NCBI GenBank assembly: GCA_021464415.1
Contig: CM038468.1
Coordinates: 2,666,001-2,730,000 of the forward strand
Source of the DNA: Lonicera japonica
Taxonomy: Eukaryota > Streptophyta > Magnoliopsida > Dipsacales > Caprifoliaceae
DNA: 64,000 bases
Reading direction: 5' to 3'
The position numbers and the translations under genes were made by a program. A model generated the notes under the pieces. That model was not told where the DNA came from. It saw only the letters and a list, made by a program, of their open reading frames with translations, and searched no databases. This document shows, in pieces, positions 47,719 to 60,109 of the stretch (position 1 is the stretch's first letter; each line of letters starts with the position of its first letter).

Positions 47719-48515
47719 TAAGTATATAAAATTACTTAAGTAAATATCAAATATATAATTTTTTTTTCTAATATGTATATATTTTGTTTTTCTAATCCTT
47801 TTCTTAAAATTTAAACTTTATGTTCACCATAATTTGAAAAACTTAACGGTTAAGAACGTAGTTTGTTTAGATAGAAGTGACATTATTACATCTTGAAGTA
47901 TGGGTCAGTTACAATGATTCTAATGATGTTTTTTCAAATTCAAACACCAAATGTACTCCAAAGTTGACATTACCACTCTTTCAAAATGTCAACAACTGTA
48001 CCCTTAATATTTTCCCCAATTATCTATCCAATAACATAAGCTTAAGACTCTTTTAAATAAGTTTTTAGAGCAATAATATAACCATATCTTACTAAATCTT
48101 ATTAAAATGATCTCCAACATCCATGTAAATACGCCATGTGCCCATGTGTCCTCGCTTCTTCCGCTTCTTTTTGTAGACTCTTTATCATTTACCCCAATTA
48201 TTTGTCAAATAACATATGTTTAGGCCATCTTAATCACTCAATTGACAATTTGTATGCATTCTCTCTCCACAAACTACTTTTTAGTTTCAATTTACTTCAA
48301 TTTCTAGGATATAATAATGAAAGTTGGTTGATTTTGTTGTGTATGTGATCTAAAATATTTTGTTTATTTTGTCTTGTGATTTGAGATTATATATTTTTTA
48401 TTACTCTGTTTGTTTCAAATTAGTGATTCCATTTCTTTTTTTGGTTTTTTCAAATGAGATTAAAATAACCTATCACACTGATTATTAACTTAGTCTTTAT
48501 AAAATTGATACGCTC
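47719..48515. repeat. Third partial copy (C) of the A/B duplication
   Basis: Matches 52369-53215 in the same orientation, and its last third also matches the first 330 bases of the window. Shared phrases include 'tgttcaccataatttgaaaaact', 'aagttgacatta' and 'ccatcttaatcactcaattg'. It stops abruptly at 48515, just where CACTATTAGAAATT begins. Confidence 0.85.
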
Positions 48516-48639
48516 ACTATTAGAAATTATTACATATAAGTCACTTTTAAGTTTAAAATTACGTTAAAATCACTTTTTTTTAACACTATTACTTCATAAT
48601 TGACCAGCGCCTTTTCCTTATTTCACTTTTCCATATTTT

Positions 48640-48935
48640 CGCGTAACTCTCGCCATCGTCGTCTCCTTGAATTATCTCGCCATTTCCATCGCCGGCCAGC
48701 CGATCCTCACCGTGTCTGGCCAGTCAATCTCCTCACCGACGCTGGCTAGCCGATCATTTCACCTTCGCCATCAATCCTCTCGCCTCTCACTATACAATCT
48801 CCCCCGCCGGACTCCTCTGCCTCACCGTCACTCCTCTCCCTTGCCGACTCAGATTTAAGCCAGATTCCTCCGGCTCTAAAGTGTTCTAGGCCATCAACCC
48901 ACGCCAATCACCACTCTTCGATTCTCGTCAGAGGT
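48640..48935 (+). other. GC-richer, C/T-rich segment, possible first exon fragment
   Basis: This stretch (CGCCATCGTCGTCTCC... to ATTCTCGTCAGAG|GTACTTTT) has the composition of a plant 5' leader or first exon and ends in a donor-like site. The overlapping 63-codon frame shows no domain. It may belong with the gene fragments at 50677 and 51577. Confidence 0.35.
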
Positions 48936-49768
48936 ACTTTTATCACTTCTCAAACCCTAATTTTTTGGTTATATTAGTTGATTTGGGCATTATGCTGATA
49001 CATAAACAGTTTTGAGGATTAGATTACAGACATACATATATGATTTTCGTATGTGACTTTGGTTTCATTAGATCATATACATACATACGTTGCTATCCTC
49101 TTTCAACTTCACTCACAAAGGGGAAATGCATGTACAAGTAAAAATTGCCTAATTGATGATAGATTTTTCAGTAATTTATACTTTATATGAGCCTTCAATT
49201 GTTCACTTGTGCAAATACAGTTGTTCACTTCTTTGAAAGTGTGATCTAGATATAATTCCCCTGCCAATTTCTCTTTTTTGTTTATAAGAAAGAGGAAGGC
49301 CATCTCTTCTCTAACTAACACCTTCAAGGTAGTCCTTTACTAGTAGATGTTTGGTTCAAGTGTTGCAAATGCTCTTCTAGTGAGACAGAAGGTGCACATT
49401 CATTACCTAATTATAGTGCTTAATTACAAACTCTGAGCAACTTTATGACCTTTTGGTTTGTTTGTTTGTTCATGTACAGTATAATAATTGGTTCACGTTC
49501 ATTAAGTATGAGGAACCTGTAACTGTCCGTTCGTGTATGCCAATTCATGCTAGAGAACTTGCTGCAGTCAGTTGAAATATGTTTTTTCTACTATATTCAC
49601 ACTTATGCAGTTAGCATATCTCAAGAAATTTCTTTGTGGTTCGGTGTTATTTTCATAATAGTACTTCTGTTGGCGCTTAATACTTGGAGTGTATATTATA
49701 GCAATGCCACTTGTTTCTGTTGTTTCTGGAAAAGTATGAGTCAACTCATATCCATTTTTTTACCTTAC

Positions 49769-49938
49769 CATGTTTTTGTTCTAACATTGGTAATTTCTAA
49801 TTAATTCCTTTCAAACACTCCATATTTATGGTTTAATTATTATTAATAGCACAAATTTAGAATTTATTAATTAAAAATGAATTAATTTTTAAGAGAAATA
49901 ATTTACGTAGTCGAATGGGCAAGTGACGCACTCAAATA
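49769..49938. repeat. Direct repeat, copy 1 of 2
   Basis: About 165 bp repeated at 50170-50335. Both begin CATGTTTTTGTTCTAA and contain 'aattaatttttaaga' and 'aataatttacgtagt'. The spacing is about 401 bp. Unknown function; no gene. Confidence 0.8.
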
Positions 49939-50169
49939 CTATCATAACAAATCTGCAATCCATATAAAAGAGCTAAGAATCTGAGCTTTCATCTTGGTAT
50001 TATGGGCAAAGTACTCTCCCAAAGCCCAAATCAAACCCCCAATAGCAAATCTGAGAATACAAGCCCCTCCCCCATGTATACCACTCCTGTCCATTATTCT
50101 ACCTTATTGTTTTGTACTTTATTGTTGATGCCACGAAACACAGTTTTAAATAAAATAGAGGATTTATAT

Positions 50170-50335
50170 CATGTTTTTGTTCTAATGTTGGTAATTTCTA
50201 TTTAAGTTTTCTTAAACACTCCATAATTACGGTTTAATTTTTATTAATAGCACAAATTTAGAATATATAATTAAAAATGAATTAATTTTTAAGATAAATA
50301 ATTTACGTAGTTGAACGGGCAATTGAATCACTAAC
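50170..50335. repeat. Direct repeat, copy 2 of 2
   Basis: Diverged copy of 49769-49938. It is followed by a TA run at about 50350-50362. Confidence 0.8.
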
Positions 50336-50676
50336 ATACTGATAGTTATATATATATATATATTTCTGTTTTGCTTTTTTATTTTACCTGATAATTATAT
50401 TTTTGAATTACATTAATGGAGGGGTATACATGGGTGAAATGATGGAAGGCCAAACAATTTTAAAAAATTAGTTCTTGAAGTGGTACTTCCTGAATTAGCA
50501 AATCTGCCACCACAAAGGGCAGTCACAAGCTTACTTATGTTGTACTTCCTGAAGTGGTACTTGTACCCAACACTTCCTTTAGTTCTCAAATACTTCAAAA
50601 GGCCTTCAAATTTGAGCTGCTATATTACTAATTTTTTTTTTATATATTATTAAAGTGAAATCTTTTGTTTTTGTAG

Positions 50677-50749
50677 AAAGACTGGAGGATGTTGGCATAG
50701 TTATTCCAGTGAAGAATCAAGGTCACTGTGGATCTTGCTGGACATTCAG
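50677..50749 (+). pseudogene. Single-exon fragment of a papain-type (aleurain/cathepsin H-like) cysteine protease
   Basis: A 73-nt block between an acceptor (TTTGTAG|) and a donor (|GTATAG) reads VGIVIPVKNQGHCGSCWTF. This contains the catalytic Cys (50736-50738) in the family signature Q-G-x-C-G-S-C-W. In aleurain-like plant proteases this segment starts the mature enzyme. No other protease exons (His or Asn active-site regions, propeptide) are visible, and the few bases before the segment fit the family only with a frame slip. It is therefore an isolated exon carried with its splice sites and cannot make an enzyme. Confidence 0.85.
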
Positions 50750-50810
50750 GTATAGCTTGAGCCAGTGTATGGACATTTGAAGTTTAGTTTATTCAAATCG
50801 CTTAACTTTA

Positions 50811-51221
50811 GGTACTCGTTTCGTTCAAAATTTTGGGCATTCGTAGAACCAAATAATTGGTATTTCGACCTATTGACTTAGAGCTTTAGAATTTGTTATT
50901 TGCTGCATGTGTGTGTTAGAATTTGTTAAGTATGGAATTTGGCTAAACTAACAATTACAAAAGAAAAAGGGAACTAAAATAATTAAGTCTAGTGACTTGA
51001 GAAATTATATAACTCAAATAATAAAGGAGCTTTGTAGATCGACTTTATCCGATACTAGTAATGTAATTTTAAATATTATATAATTTTTTTAAAAGGCAAA
51101 ATTAATTTCTATCATTTAAACTCATACGTAATTTATCCCTTGCTTAACGGTGAGCAAGAATTTGCGTCATATCCAATTATTCAGTTCTACGAATGCCCAA
51201 AATTTTGAACAAAAAAGTACC
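50811..51221. mobile_element. Foldback MITE-like element
   Basis: About 55 bp at the left (GGTACTCGTTTCGTTC, then AAAATTTTGGGCATTCG) recur inverted at the right (CGAATGCCCAAAATTTT...GTACC). No coding capacity. I see no clear target duplication. Confidence 0.6.
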
Positions 51222-51576
51222 AATTCAGGAAGTACACTTGCTCTCTTTTTCCTGTTCTCCCTCCTCGGGCTCCTAAATCTCTGTCAATTAATCGAGTCTC
51301 AAGTAAGTGGTATGTAACTTTGTTTAATAAAGGGATGTTAAAACAGGATGTTATACTTCTTTAACAAGTTAATTACTGGGGTTAGGGGAATTTTGAATTT
51401 AATCTCCTTCTCCCTGCCATTCAAATGGCCAAATTTTAGAATGCTAAGGCCATCTTTTAAGGTGGTTTTTTCTATCCTATGCGTCAAGGTCTTTTTAGAA
51501 TTTATGTTCTTTTGGCATTTTTTTATCTAGATAGAAAAGCTTAAGAAAATGTTGTCTTCAGTGGAGTTAATTTTAG

Positions 51577-52064
51577 AATGCCAAGGCCATCTTTTCCAGG
51601 TTGTCTGGGAAGGATGGTGAACCTTTTTGATTTGAGTACAAGTGTGCCAGGGAACAAGCTGCTCATGGATAAACCTCATCATAATGGTGATTTCCTTTGC
51701 TTCTTCCCTTAATTATATCCTTGGATTGTAGACTGATAATTTTTAATACACTCCGCATTTATTAATTAGCAAATCGCCCGTCTTAAGGATTAAAATCCCT
51801 TCAAATATCAATGACATAAAATTTGTTGCATGCTTGTCAGAATCCTTTTTTGCCTTCTTGTGCAAATCACTTTTCTTTTTTACTTGTTTACTAACTTTAC
51901 TCATCTCTATATGTTTATCTTTTAAGAAACAATAGATCCATACCGTGTATATTAGAGCTGCTTGTTGACAAGGTAGTAACTTATTGACAGGTTCTCCACT
52001 GTTGCGGACCCAATCAGATGTATCAGAGATGAGTCCAATAGGGGATCATATTGCGGATAAAGGG
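51577..52064 (+). pseudogene. Two-exon fragment of a DUF3741/DUF4378-type (TRM-like) protein gene
   Basis: Exon 1 (51577-51686) reads FPGCLGRMVNLFDLSTSVPG and continues with a KLLMDKPHHN segment. Exon 2 (51991-52064) reads GSPLLRTQSDVSEMSPIGDH. The intron is GT...AG and phase 1, and the two join in frame. The GCLGRMVNLFDL and QSD segments are, from memory, near the N-terminus of plant proteins with DUF3741 (VARLMGL) and DUF4378 domains. A possible third piece follows an acceptor at 52260. The rest of the long protein is missing, so this is a fragment. The family assignment needs a search. Confidence 0.6.
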
Positions 52065-54109
52065 GTAACTGTTTGTTTTTATTTCTGTGCAGTAAAAGAA
52101 ATTGTAAAGAAGGCTAAAATTCTCACATAATGTGCTGCTGAGATCTTAGTTAAGGTATTATTAAAGTATCCTAATACTTGCACTTCTAGTCTTCTATTTC
52201 TATTGAATTGATCAGTTACTTAGCTCACTTTTGAGTACTAATTTGTCAACATTTTGCAGGCAAAAGCTGGGGCCGGCTCTGCAACCCTATCCACGGTTAT
52301 CCATATCGATTTTATTTAATTTTTTGTTCAACTTGCAAGTACATAAAATTATTTAAGTAAATAATTAAGTACATAAAATTATTTAAGTGAATATCAAATA
52401 TATAATATTTTTTATTTCTAATATGTATATATATTTGTTTCTAATCCTTTTGTTACTATTTAAATTTTATGTTCACCATAATTTGAAAAACTTTGAAAAA
52501 CTTAAAAGAGTTAAGAATGTGGTTTGTTGAGATAGAAATAGAAGTGACATTATTACATCTTGAAGTATGGGCTAGCTACAATGATTCAGATGATGTTTTT
52601 TAAAATTCCAACACCAAATGTACTCCAAAGTTGACATTACAACTTTTTTAAATGTCAACAGCTATTCCATTATTATTTACCCCAATTATCTATCAAATAA
52701 TATACGCTTAAGACTCTTTTAGATAAGTTTTTAGAGCGATAACATGACCATATCTTACTAAATCCTATTAAAATGATCCCCAACATCCATGTTAATATGC
52801 CACGTGTCCTTGCTTCTTCAGATTCTTTTTACGGACTCGTTATCATGTACCCCAATTATCTATCAAATAGCATATGCTTAGGCCATCTTGATCACTCAAT
52901 TGACAATTAGTATGAATTCTCTCTCTAAAGACTACTTTTTAGTTTCAATTTACTTCAATTTCTAAGATATTATAATGAAATTTGGTTGATTTTGTTGTCT
53001 ACATGATTTGAAGTATTTTGTTGATTTTGTCTTGTGATCTAAGATTATATATTTTTTGTTACTCTATCCGTCTCAAATTAGTGATTCCATTTCTCTTTTT
53101 GGTTTTCTCAAATTAATAATCCAGTTTCATTTCAAATCCGACTTTATATTTTTTAGTTACGAGAGATCAAAATAACCCATCACAGTGATTATTAACTTGC
53201 TCTCTAAAAAATTGATATGCTGCACACTGTTTATTTGATGAAATGCCATAAGTACTGAAGAGTGAAAGTCACATGGCAAGTTGTTATTGGTTTCTAATTG
53301 GATTTGTTATCTACAGTTTTAGTTTCTATAATGCATCTAATCTATCTATTACTATACATACTGAAGAGTGAATGTACTTATAGCATGCATGAAATTTTTG
53401 CTATGATTCAGTTTCCTTTTTCTCGTTTCCTAAAATTTAAATGCTAGAACTACATTTCAATACTAGAATAATGGCCCTTATAGGCCTATATATGTAGTTT
53501 GCAAATACTGACCAGTCCACGTACATTTTACAAACGAGTCCTCTAATTTAAGCCCCAATATGACTGCATCTGTCAAAGCCTCCGGGTATTTCCATTCTTC
53601 ATGATGATGCTCAATTGGAAAGATTTGTTTTTTCAAAGGCTACAATATTGATTCTTTTTTTCTCCCTAAACAAACTAAATATGTTTGTTGAATAAATTTT
53701 TTTCTAAAAATAATTCATTTTGATTCAGAAAGGAACGAAATAGATATATGTTTAATTATATGTACCTTATGGTCCTAATCTCTAGCTTTCTTTGTTTATC
53801 ATTTTCTACATTGCAAAAAATAAATAAATTATATATATATATATATAATGTGGCTATTGCAGTTTCATATTGATCATTGCTGAATTTAGAAAGTCAAATG
53901 AGCTTCATATGTGAATTTGATATTATAAGAGAACAATAATTTTATTTTATTTTTAATCAAAATGAACCGCTTTTTCATGATGATAAACATTGAGATTTGT
54001 TGGATTATGATTAAATATGAAATCATTTTGATTGCTTCTTTTTTCAAAAGCCTTTTTCTGTCATTGTACATAATGAGACAAAATTTCTTTTTTGGATTAT
54101 TGTGTCTTA

Positions 54110-54593
54110 GAGTATCTCCAACAGTCTTTTAAATTTTTGTTTTGTGTAAAATTTACACAACTTGTAAATTTTTTTCTCTCCAGCAGTCTTTTAAAATTAA
54201 AATTTGTGTAAAATACATTCCTATTTTACAATGCCACATCAGCTTTCTCTCTCTTTAATTTTTTTAAAAAACTTAAAAAAGTAATAACTTTAAATGTAAA
54301 ATATATATATTAATAAAAATTACATATTTGAAATCTACTCATCAATACCTATAAATCAAGATCCATTGTAATTACAAGATTATTTGTAAAAAAATCAAGA
54401 AAAAATTAATAAGAAAATTGCTTGAATTGATAATTAACATGTGTTAGAATCTTATTTGTTATTTCAAAATTTACACAAAACTTTACAAAAGTACCATTGG
54501 AGCACTTTTTTTTTTAGCATTCAAATTTTTTGTAAAAGTGAGTTGACACATGTGATTTACAAATCAATTTTTACACTACCATTGGAGATGCTC
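54110..54593. mobile_element. Tourist-like MITE with GAGCATCTCCAA ends
   Basis: 484 bp, beginning GAGTATCTCCAACAG and ending TTGGAGATGCTC, with TTA on both sides (54107-54109 and 54594-54596). Copy A has the empty site at about 6470-6475. Internal sequence is AT-rich with TTTACAC/GTGTAAA motifs. No coding capacity. Confidence 0.87.
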
Positions 54594-54810
54594 TTACCAT
54601 GGATAATATAGTGTTTAGTAGAGGAACTCTGTCTATAACATATAAATTTTGGCTTGGTGGGCTAATATTAATACATTAGCAACCAAATCTATCAATGTAT
54701 AAAAAGTGTCCGCAAGGATACTTTAAAAAGTATTTCTAAAATTCATAAAGGAGTGTCAAAGTACCATTTGGAAGTGCTAATAGCTATACTAAACAATTAT
54801 ATATCTAATA

Positions 54811-56005
54811 GGGTGTTCTTAAATGCACCTACAAAATCAGTCTTCTCACTCCAGTGAGAGAATACTTTCTTCTTACCCCATCAAATCTTTAAAAAATCTT
54901 GCACTTCACCCTAGCAGCGGGGTGGGTTTACTGAAACAATAAAGGGATGATAAAATTTCATCGCTAAATATAAAAATATTAAATTTTTCATTAAGATAAA
55001 ACATAATAATAAAATTTATATCGTTCTTAATAAATTTTATTAAAAATTTCATTTAAATAATACCTCCAAGATTCAAAATATTAATTGTTATAAATAAGTT
55101 TTAGTAATTATATGATATTTTATATAATCTTTTCTTAAATGGTTATTATTCATATTTCAAATTTATTTAAAATTTTTATTTTTATCTTTATCAAATAAGT
55201 AAATATAATACTTAATTCACTACTTCAAAAATATTAAAAGATCAATTTGTTGTTTGTAAATATATGTTATCTTTTGTGAAAAGGAAAAAAATGAATTGGA
55301 AAAATAAAATAGTTTTCATAAAAATAAATCATTTATTAACATATTTTGTTACATTGAATTTCTATGATATTTAATTTTTCGGAGTTTCAAGAAAACGATT
55401 TCCTTACAAAATATTAAAATGTTAGAGATTTTCTCACCAAACTATTTACTTTTTCAATATTTTTTTAAGATTAATTTTAAAAAATTAAATATTGAAACAA
55501 TAAAAATACGACATACAATACATATATATATATATATATATATTTATGACATATTAGATACATGTTAACATTACATTTCTTTAAGTTTAACATTAGATAA
55601 TTTAACATGAGTTTTATTGAATTTTACTTGCATGTATGCTCAAATAAAAAGACTGAACAAATTAAGAAAAACATCATTGAAAATGTTATTGTGCCGGTGC
55701 AAATAAAAATAAAAGTCTACTAATCTATATAAAATTATGAGAATACTTATTATAAGCATATATTTATGAGATGCATGTAAATAAGTGAAAATAGTAGATG
55801 TTTGTTTGTTGGAAAGAATGTAATTTTTTAATTAATTTTTAAAACTTTAAATGGGTGAGAAGATAAATTAGTAGTGATTTTTTCAAAGTATAGAAAGCGG
55901 GGTGAGAAGAAAGGGTTTTACGCTATTTTTTAGGTTAAGATTAACGCAACTTTGACTTTTAATGGGGTGAGAAGACGGATTATGTGGGTGCATTTAAGAA
56001 CGCCC
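54811..56005. mobile_element. Non-autonomous DNA transposon, 1.2 kb, long TIRs and 8-bp target duplication
   Basis: Terminal inverted repeats of about 44 bp start GGGTGTTCTTAAATGCACC (left) and, inverted, GGGCGTTCTTAAATGCACC (right), with roughly six mismatches. The perfect 8-bp duplication ATCTAATA lies at 54803-54810 and 56006-56013. Copy A is the empty site (about 7650). Eight bases suit hAT, while the long terminal repeats are more like Mutator; the class is left open. No coding capacity; the interior is very AT-rich with a TA run near 55521-55542. Confidence 0.88.
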
Positions 56006-56739
56006 ATCTAATATTATTAAGCCAATGCGAAATTCAGCCGCTTTGAAGTTGTGTCACATTTTCTAAATGCCTACTTATCTCTGCAATCTTTGTTTTTGTT
56101 TAAAAAAATGCTAGTTTGCCTATGTAATTTTTGTTTCTTTAAACAAACGTGCTTGCAATAAGATTAAAACCTTTGTTCAATATAATAAAAGTACAATGCT
56201 TTAATATGAAAAACTGAATTATAGAATCCAGTGGTAGAGAAAGTGGTAGACTACGTTCCTTGTAATGGCATATTGGGATATAGATTAAGTATGTGTATTA
56301 TGATTGGTGGGTGTTTTTTCTTGGGGTGGGCTAGAGCTCAGCTCTGCACTCCCTTTTTTCTGCTCGTGAGTATATAGATATATATAGTAGTATATAGAGG
56401 GAGGGATTTCAACCTCAATGAAGCCATGTCAAATTATCCATATCTAATTTTGCCCCGTAATTATATTTTTCTCCATAAAAAATTATAACAAAATTCGAAT
56501 GTTGCGATGAAACAACACACATATTCCCATAACCATCGAGTCATTTATCATTTTTGTTAAATTATTTTCTTTAAATTAATTATATTAATGTGAATTGCAC
56601 CATCACGTGTGTATTGTAGTCTATGTATATATAAAAGAAGCAATGGTATCACCTTCGATATGAGAAATTTGCACCGGTAAACCTTAACATCAACCTGAAG
56701 GGTTCCATCAACAATAGGGCAAACAAATTAGTATATAAT

Positions 56740-57850
56740 TATAAAAATTTCCTATTGATTGAACTCAATATCAACCTGACCAATTTTTTCGTCGAAGTAT
56801 GGCACAATCATCAGCAGAATGAATTAACGTGGCTCATTTCATTGTATAATGCAAACATTGACAAAACAAAATAAATGAAATACAAGAAAATCTCAAATAT
56901 AACTAGAGGGATTGAATCGAAATAAGAACATGAAAAGGGCAGGAAAAATATAGTACATGCCAACTGACCATGATCTGGTTGCAAAAAAACAGTATTTACA
57001 TAATATAAAAACTCCACCACCTAATAGGTAACACGTACATGTAGAAGGGCATGCTTAGCAATTGCAGGAGTACTGGCGAGTGGGAGAGCTGAGAAGCCCA
57101 TTGGCCCATTGAGCCATTGGGTATAGCAGCAAGGCTGTAGGGGCACTGAGCAGAGGCATGGGGCCATTGGCAAATGCTACGCACAAGTGTACGTACGTGT
57201 TCATGGCAATGCAGAGACGGGGGCATGGCCATGTGCATGGCGATACAAAGACAGGGGAACAAGTGCGCGTGATGATGGGGCATGGCCATGTGCATGGCGA
57301 TACAGAGACAGGGGAACAAGTATGCGTGATGATGCAGAGATATGGGTATGGGTGTGCACATGGTGATGCGGAGATGGGGGCATGGTGATGCAGAGACAGC
57401 GGGCGGGCATTGAGAAGGGCCTTGGGAGCTTTAGATCGATCTACGTACGGGCATGTGCACAGTGAAGTTAAATGCCGCGCATTGGCGTTGTGCAGGTGCA
57501 GTGCTATATATGCACAGGCATAAGCATGACAAGGCTAAAGTGTGTGCAGCTAAACGGGGCCCTCAGAGTCCTTGGACCATGATGCGCATGGGCGTGTGCA
57601 CGAAGTAGTTGCAGTGTGGACCGGCGTAGGGAACGGCCGGAAGGAAGTACCTGTGACACAAGGCTAGGCCAGGCTCTAAAGCACAATAGAAACATGAATT
57701 CAACAGTACCAAAATATTTATTGAATCCAGAAAAAAATTACAGTGGCGGAGGCTGCTTAATCATCACAACACCACAAGGGGAAAAAGCAGCAGCAAAGAA
57801 CTCTGTTATGGACAGTAGCACATAATGGAGTTAGCAAATTCAGCACCATA
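56740..57850 (-). repeat. RLP-downstream unit U1 with GC-rich core, copy B
   Basis: Counterpart of 9650-10450, with a longer GC-rich core (about 57020-57670). The conserved phrases (TTGTGCAGGTGCAGTGCTA, ACCATGATGCGCATGGGC, GACACAAGGC) are retained, while the repeated part has expanded. Minus-strand frames (for example 56996-57361 and 57504-57695) are His/Cys/Leu-rich. They are offset compared with copy A, so a conserved protein is unlikely. Confidence 0.65.
57221..57334. repeat. 57-bp tandem repeat inside the U1 core
   Basis: Two adjacent units (57221-57277 and 57278-57334) starting GGGCATGGCCATGTGCATGG differ at only a few bases. Shorter related pieces surround them and occur in the other U1-type cores. 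Confidence 0.93.
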
Positions 57851-59069
57851 ATTGAAACCAAATCTTTGTTAAATACTACAAATGGTAAATAATATACATT
57901 CCAAGAAATAATCTATACAAATAGTATACATGTTTGGTAAATATTAAAGCCCACTTATTTTTCTCTATTAACATTTTAATGAATTAATACAAAAATAAGA
58001 TTTTTCCAAAAATACATATAATTAAAAGTCATGGAACAAAGTTGTTATCAGAGGCAAATATTGCAATATTTATAATATTAAGGAATTTTATAATTTTTTA
58101 TTAAAAAAAAAAAGAAAAGAAAAGAAAAAAAAAAAAGAGAGTAAGGAATCTCGTCTCGTCTAAAATTTTTTGGAACTCATGGATGGTCCTGATCGTAAAA
58201 GCACTTTTAAACACAATATTGAGTTAGAACTTTGAAGTGGCTTGTGGGATATGGACTGGCTGAAACATTAATAAACCAAAACATTAATGAAAAATTAATT
58301 TTAAGTTTTTATTGAGAAGTGAGAAAGGTTTAACACACGCAATCTTTCTAGTTTTTACTTTGTTTTTACAGCTATCATCCTCATTTCCAATGTCCATGGG
58401 AAAAGTTAAAATCAAATATAATAGTGCTCCAGAAAAATGAAAGAAAAAAGAAGAAAAACCTACTGAACTAGTATACCCAATTACCTATACAGCTACACTA
58501 CATAAATATATATGTCTCTGACATTTTCTAACAAAAAAACATTATGTGCAAGCACCTATTCAATACAAACTTTGTCGAAAATAAAGATTTTCTGTTTTAA
58601 AAATGAAATAAAATTTAATCAATGGAACAAATCCAACTATTATGTTCATATTAATGTACTTTTAAAAGTGAGATAAACATAGATTCTTAATTTAAGATGC
58701 AAGAGTTCTATGAGTTAAAAAAGTGGATGGTCATATTTCAAAAGCATACATTACAGTTGCCGGAAACTGTAATATACTTTGATAAAGAAATAATTGTTAC
58801 AACAATACATGTAGCTTTAAAAAATAGTTAATGACATGTAAAAAGATATCATAAAACTGAAATTCCTTATTATAAACCTGCAAAAAAATTATTGCGTATT
58901 TATTTAAGTCAACGACTTTAATTCCATCATAAAACTAAAATCCATTTTCAACAGTGAAAATTGATTATCTGTTCAGGTACATCGGATAGAACGTATGTGT
59001 TTGTTTGTTGTGCGTATCAACTGTCTATTTAGATAAAGTGGTGTGCAAGAGTTCAGATTATGCTGGTTT

Positions 59070-59640
59070 ATGGTACATTTCTGAAGAGAAAATTTTACAA
59101 TTTAGTTGCATACAATTAGGGAGACAAGATTGGGAACCCATGTATATAGGGATCAAAATAAATTAAACACAAGTAAATCCCATATATAGCCATAGGGATT
59201 CAATTGAAATACATGAAAGGGTAAGAAAAAATACACTACTAGTTGGACCTGTTTGGTTGAACCACAACCGATCTAATGATATCCATTGTTAGTGGTATTC
59301 TTGATATCATTATCAACAAATCAAGTGAACAAACCGAAACTTAAACCAAATTAACACCTGCATCTCGACAATATTTATTACTATAGAGGCATACCACTTA
59401 AGCAGCAGCAGCAGAACAGAACTCTGACATAGACAACATCGGCAACCATGTATAGCAGCAGCAAAGCTAGCACTAGAAGTGAACCAATACATATATAATA
59501 AAGATTAATATGCCAATGTAAGTACAAGTAGCTGGGTGATACAAAAGAGTAAATGCCAATGGATAAACAACAAACTTATATATACTGGGTGATACAAAAG
59601 AGGAAAAACCTGAAAGAGCCAGAGACAATTAACGTATCGA
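59070..59640 (-). repeat. RLP-downstream unit U2, copy B
   Basis: Counterpart of 10960-11470, with a short local duplication (a phrase near 59530 repeated at about 59585) not present in A. No gene. Confidence 0.55.
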
Positions 59641-60109
59641 TCTTAAAAACATATGCCACATTAGAGGATGAACATCACTAAAAGATCCTTGAATGAATAT
59701 GGGAAATCTTATATATGCGACTTCGAGCCGCTTCCTTCAGTGCATATTCCTTTTAAAAGAGAAAATTGCATTCTTTCCACTGTGGGCATGGTCAGTTTAG
59801 AATCCACTCGTAATAAAACAAGTAACTTTGAGTAACGCTTGTTAATTGCATAAAACACAGGTTCTTTAATGGCTAACGCTTCAAAAACAAATCAGTTTAG
59901 AATCCTTTAAATTTTAGTGCTCATTGGGTTTGAGTTTTTATTCATTCCTATAATCCAAAATGGTATCACATGGAAAGTTTGAGCTTCATCAACTTATAAT
60001 TCAATGAACTATAAGAGACTTGCAATGTGAGTTTACCAATTTAGGATTCGAAGAATGTATAAAAACCAGAACCAAATGAGGCAACCCCCTCGTAGATTTT
60101 TGATCGACT

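Noticed and set aside
48667..48858. 63-codon frame in the C/T-rich block as a peptide gene
   Set aside because: The composition explains the open frame. At most part of a captured first exon.
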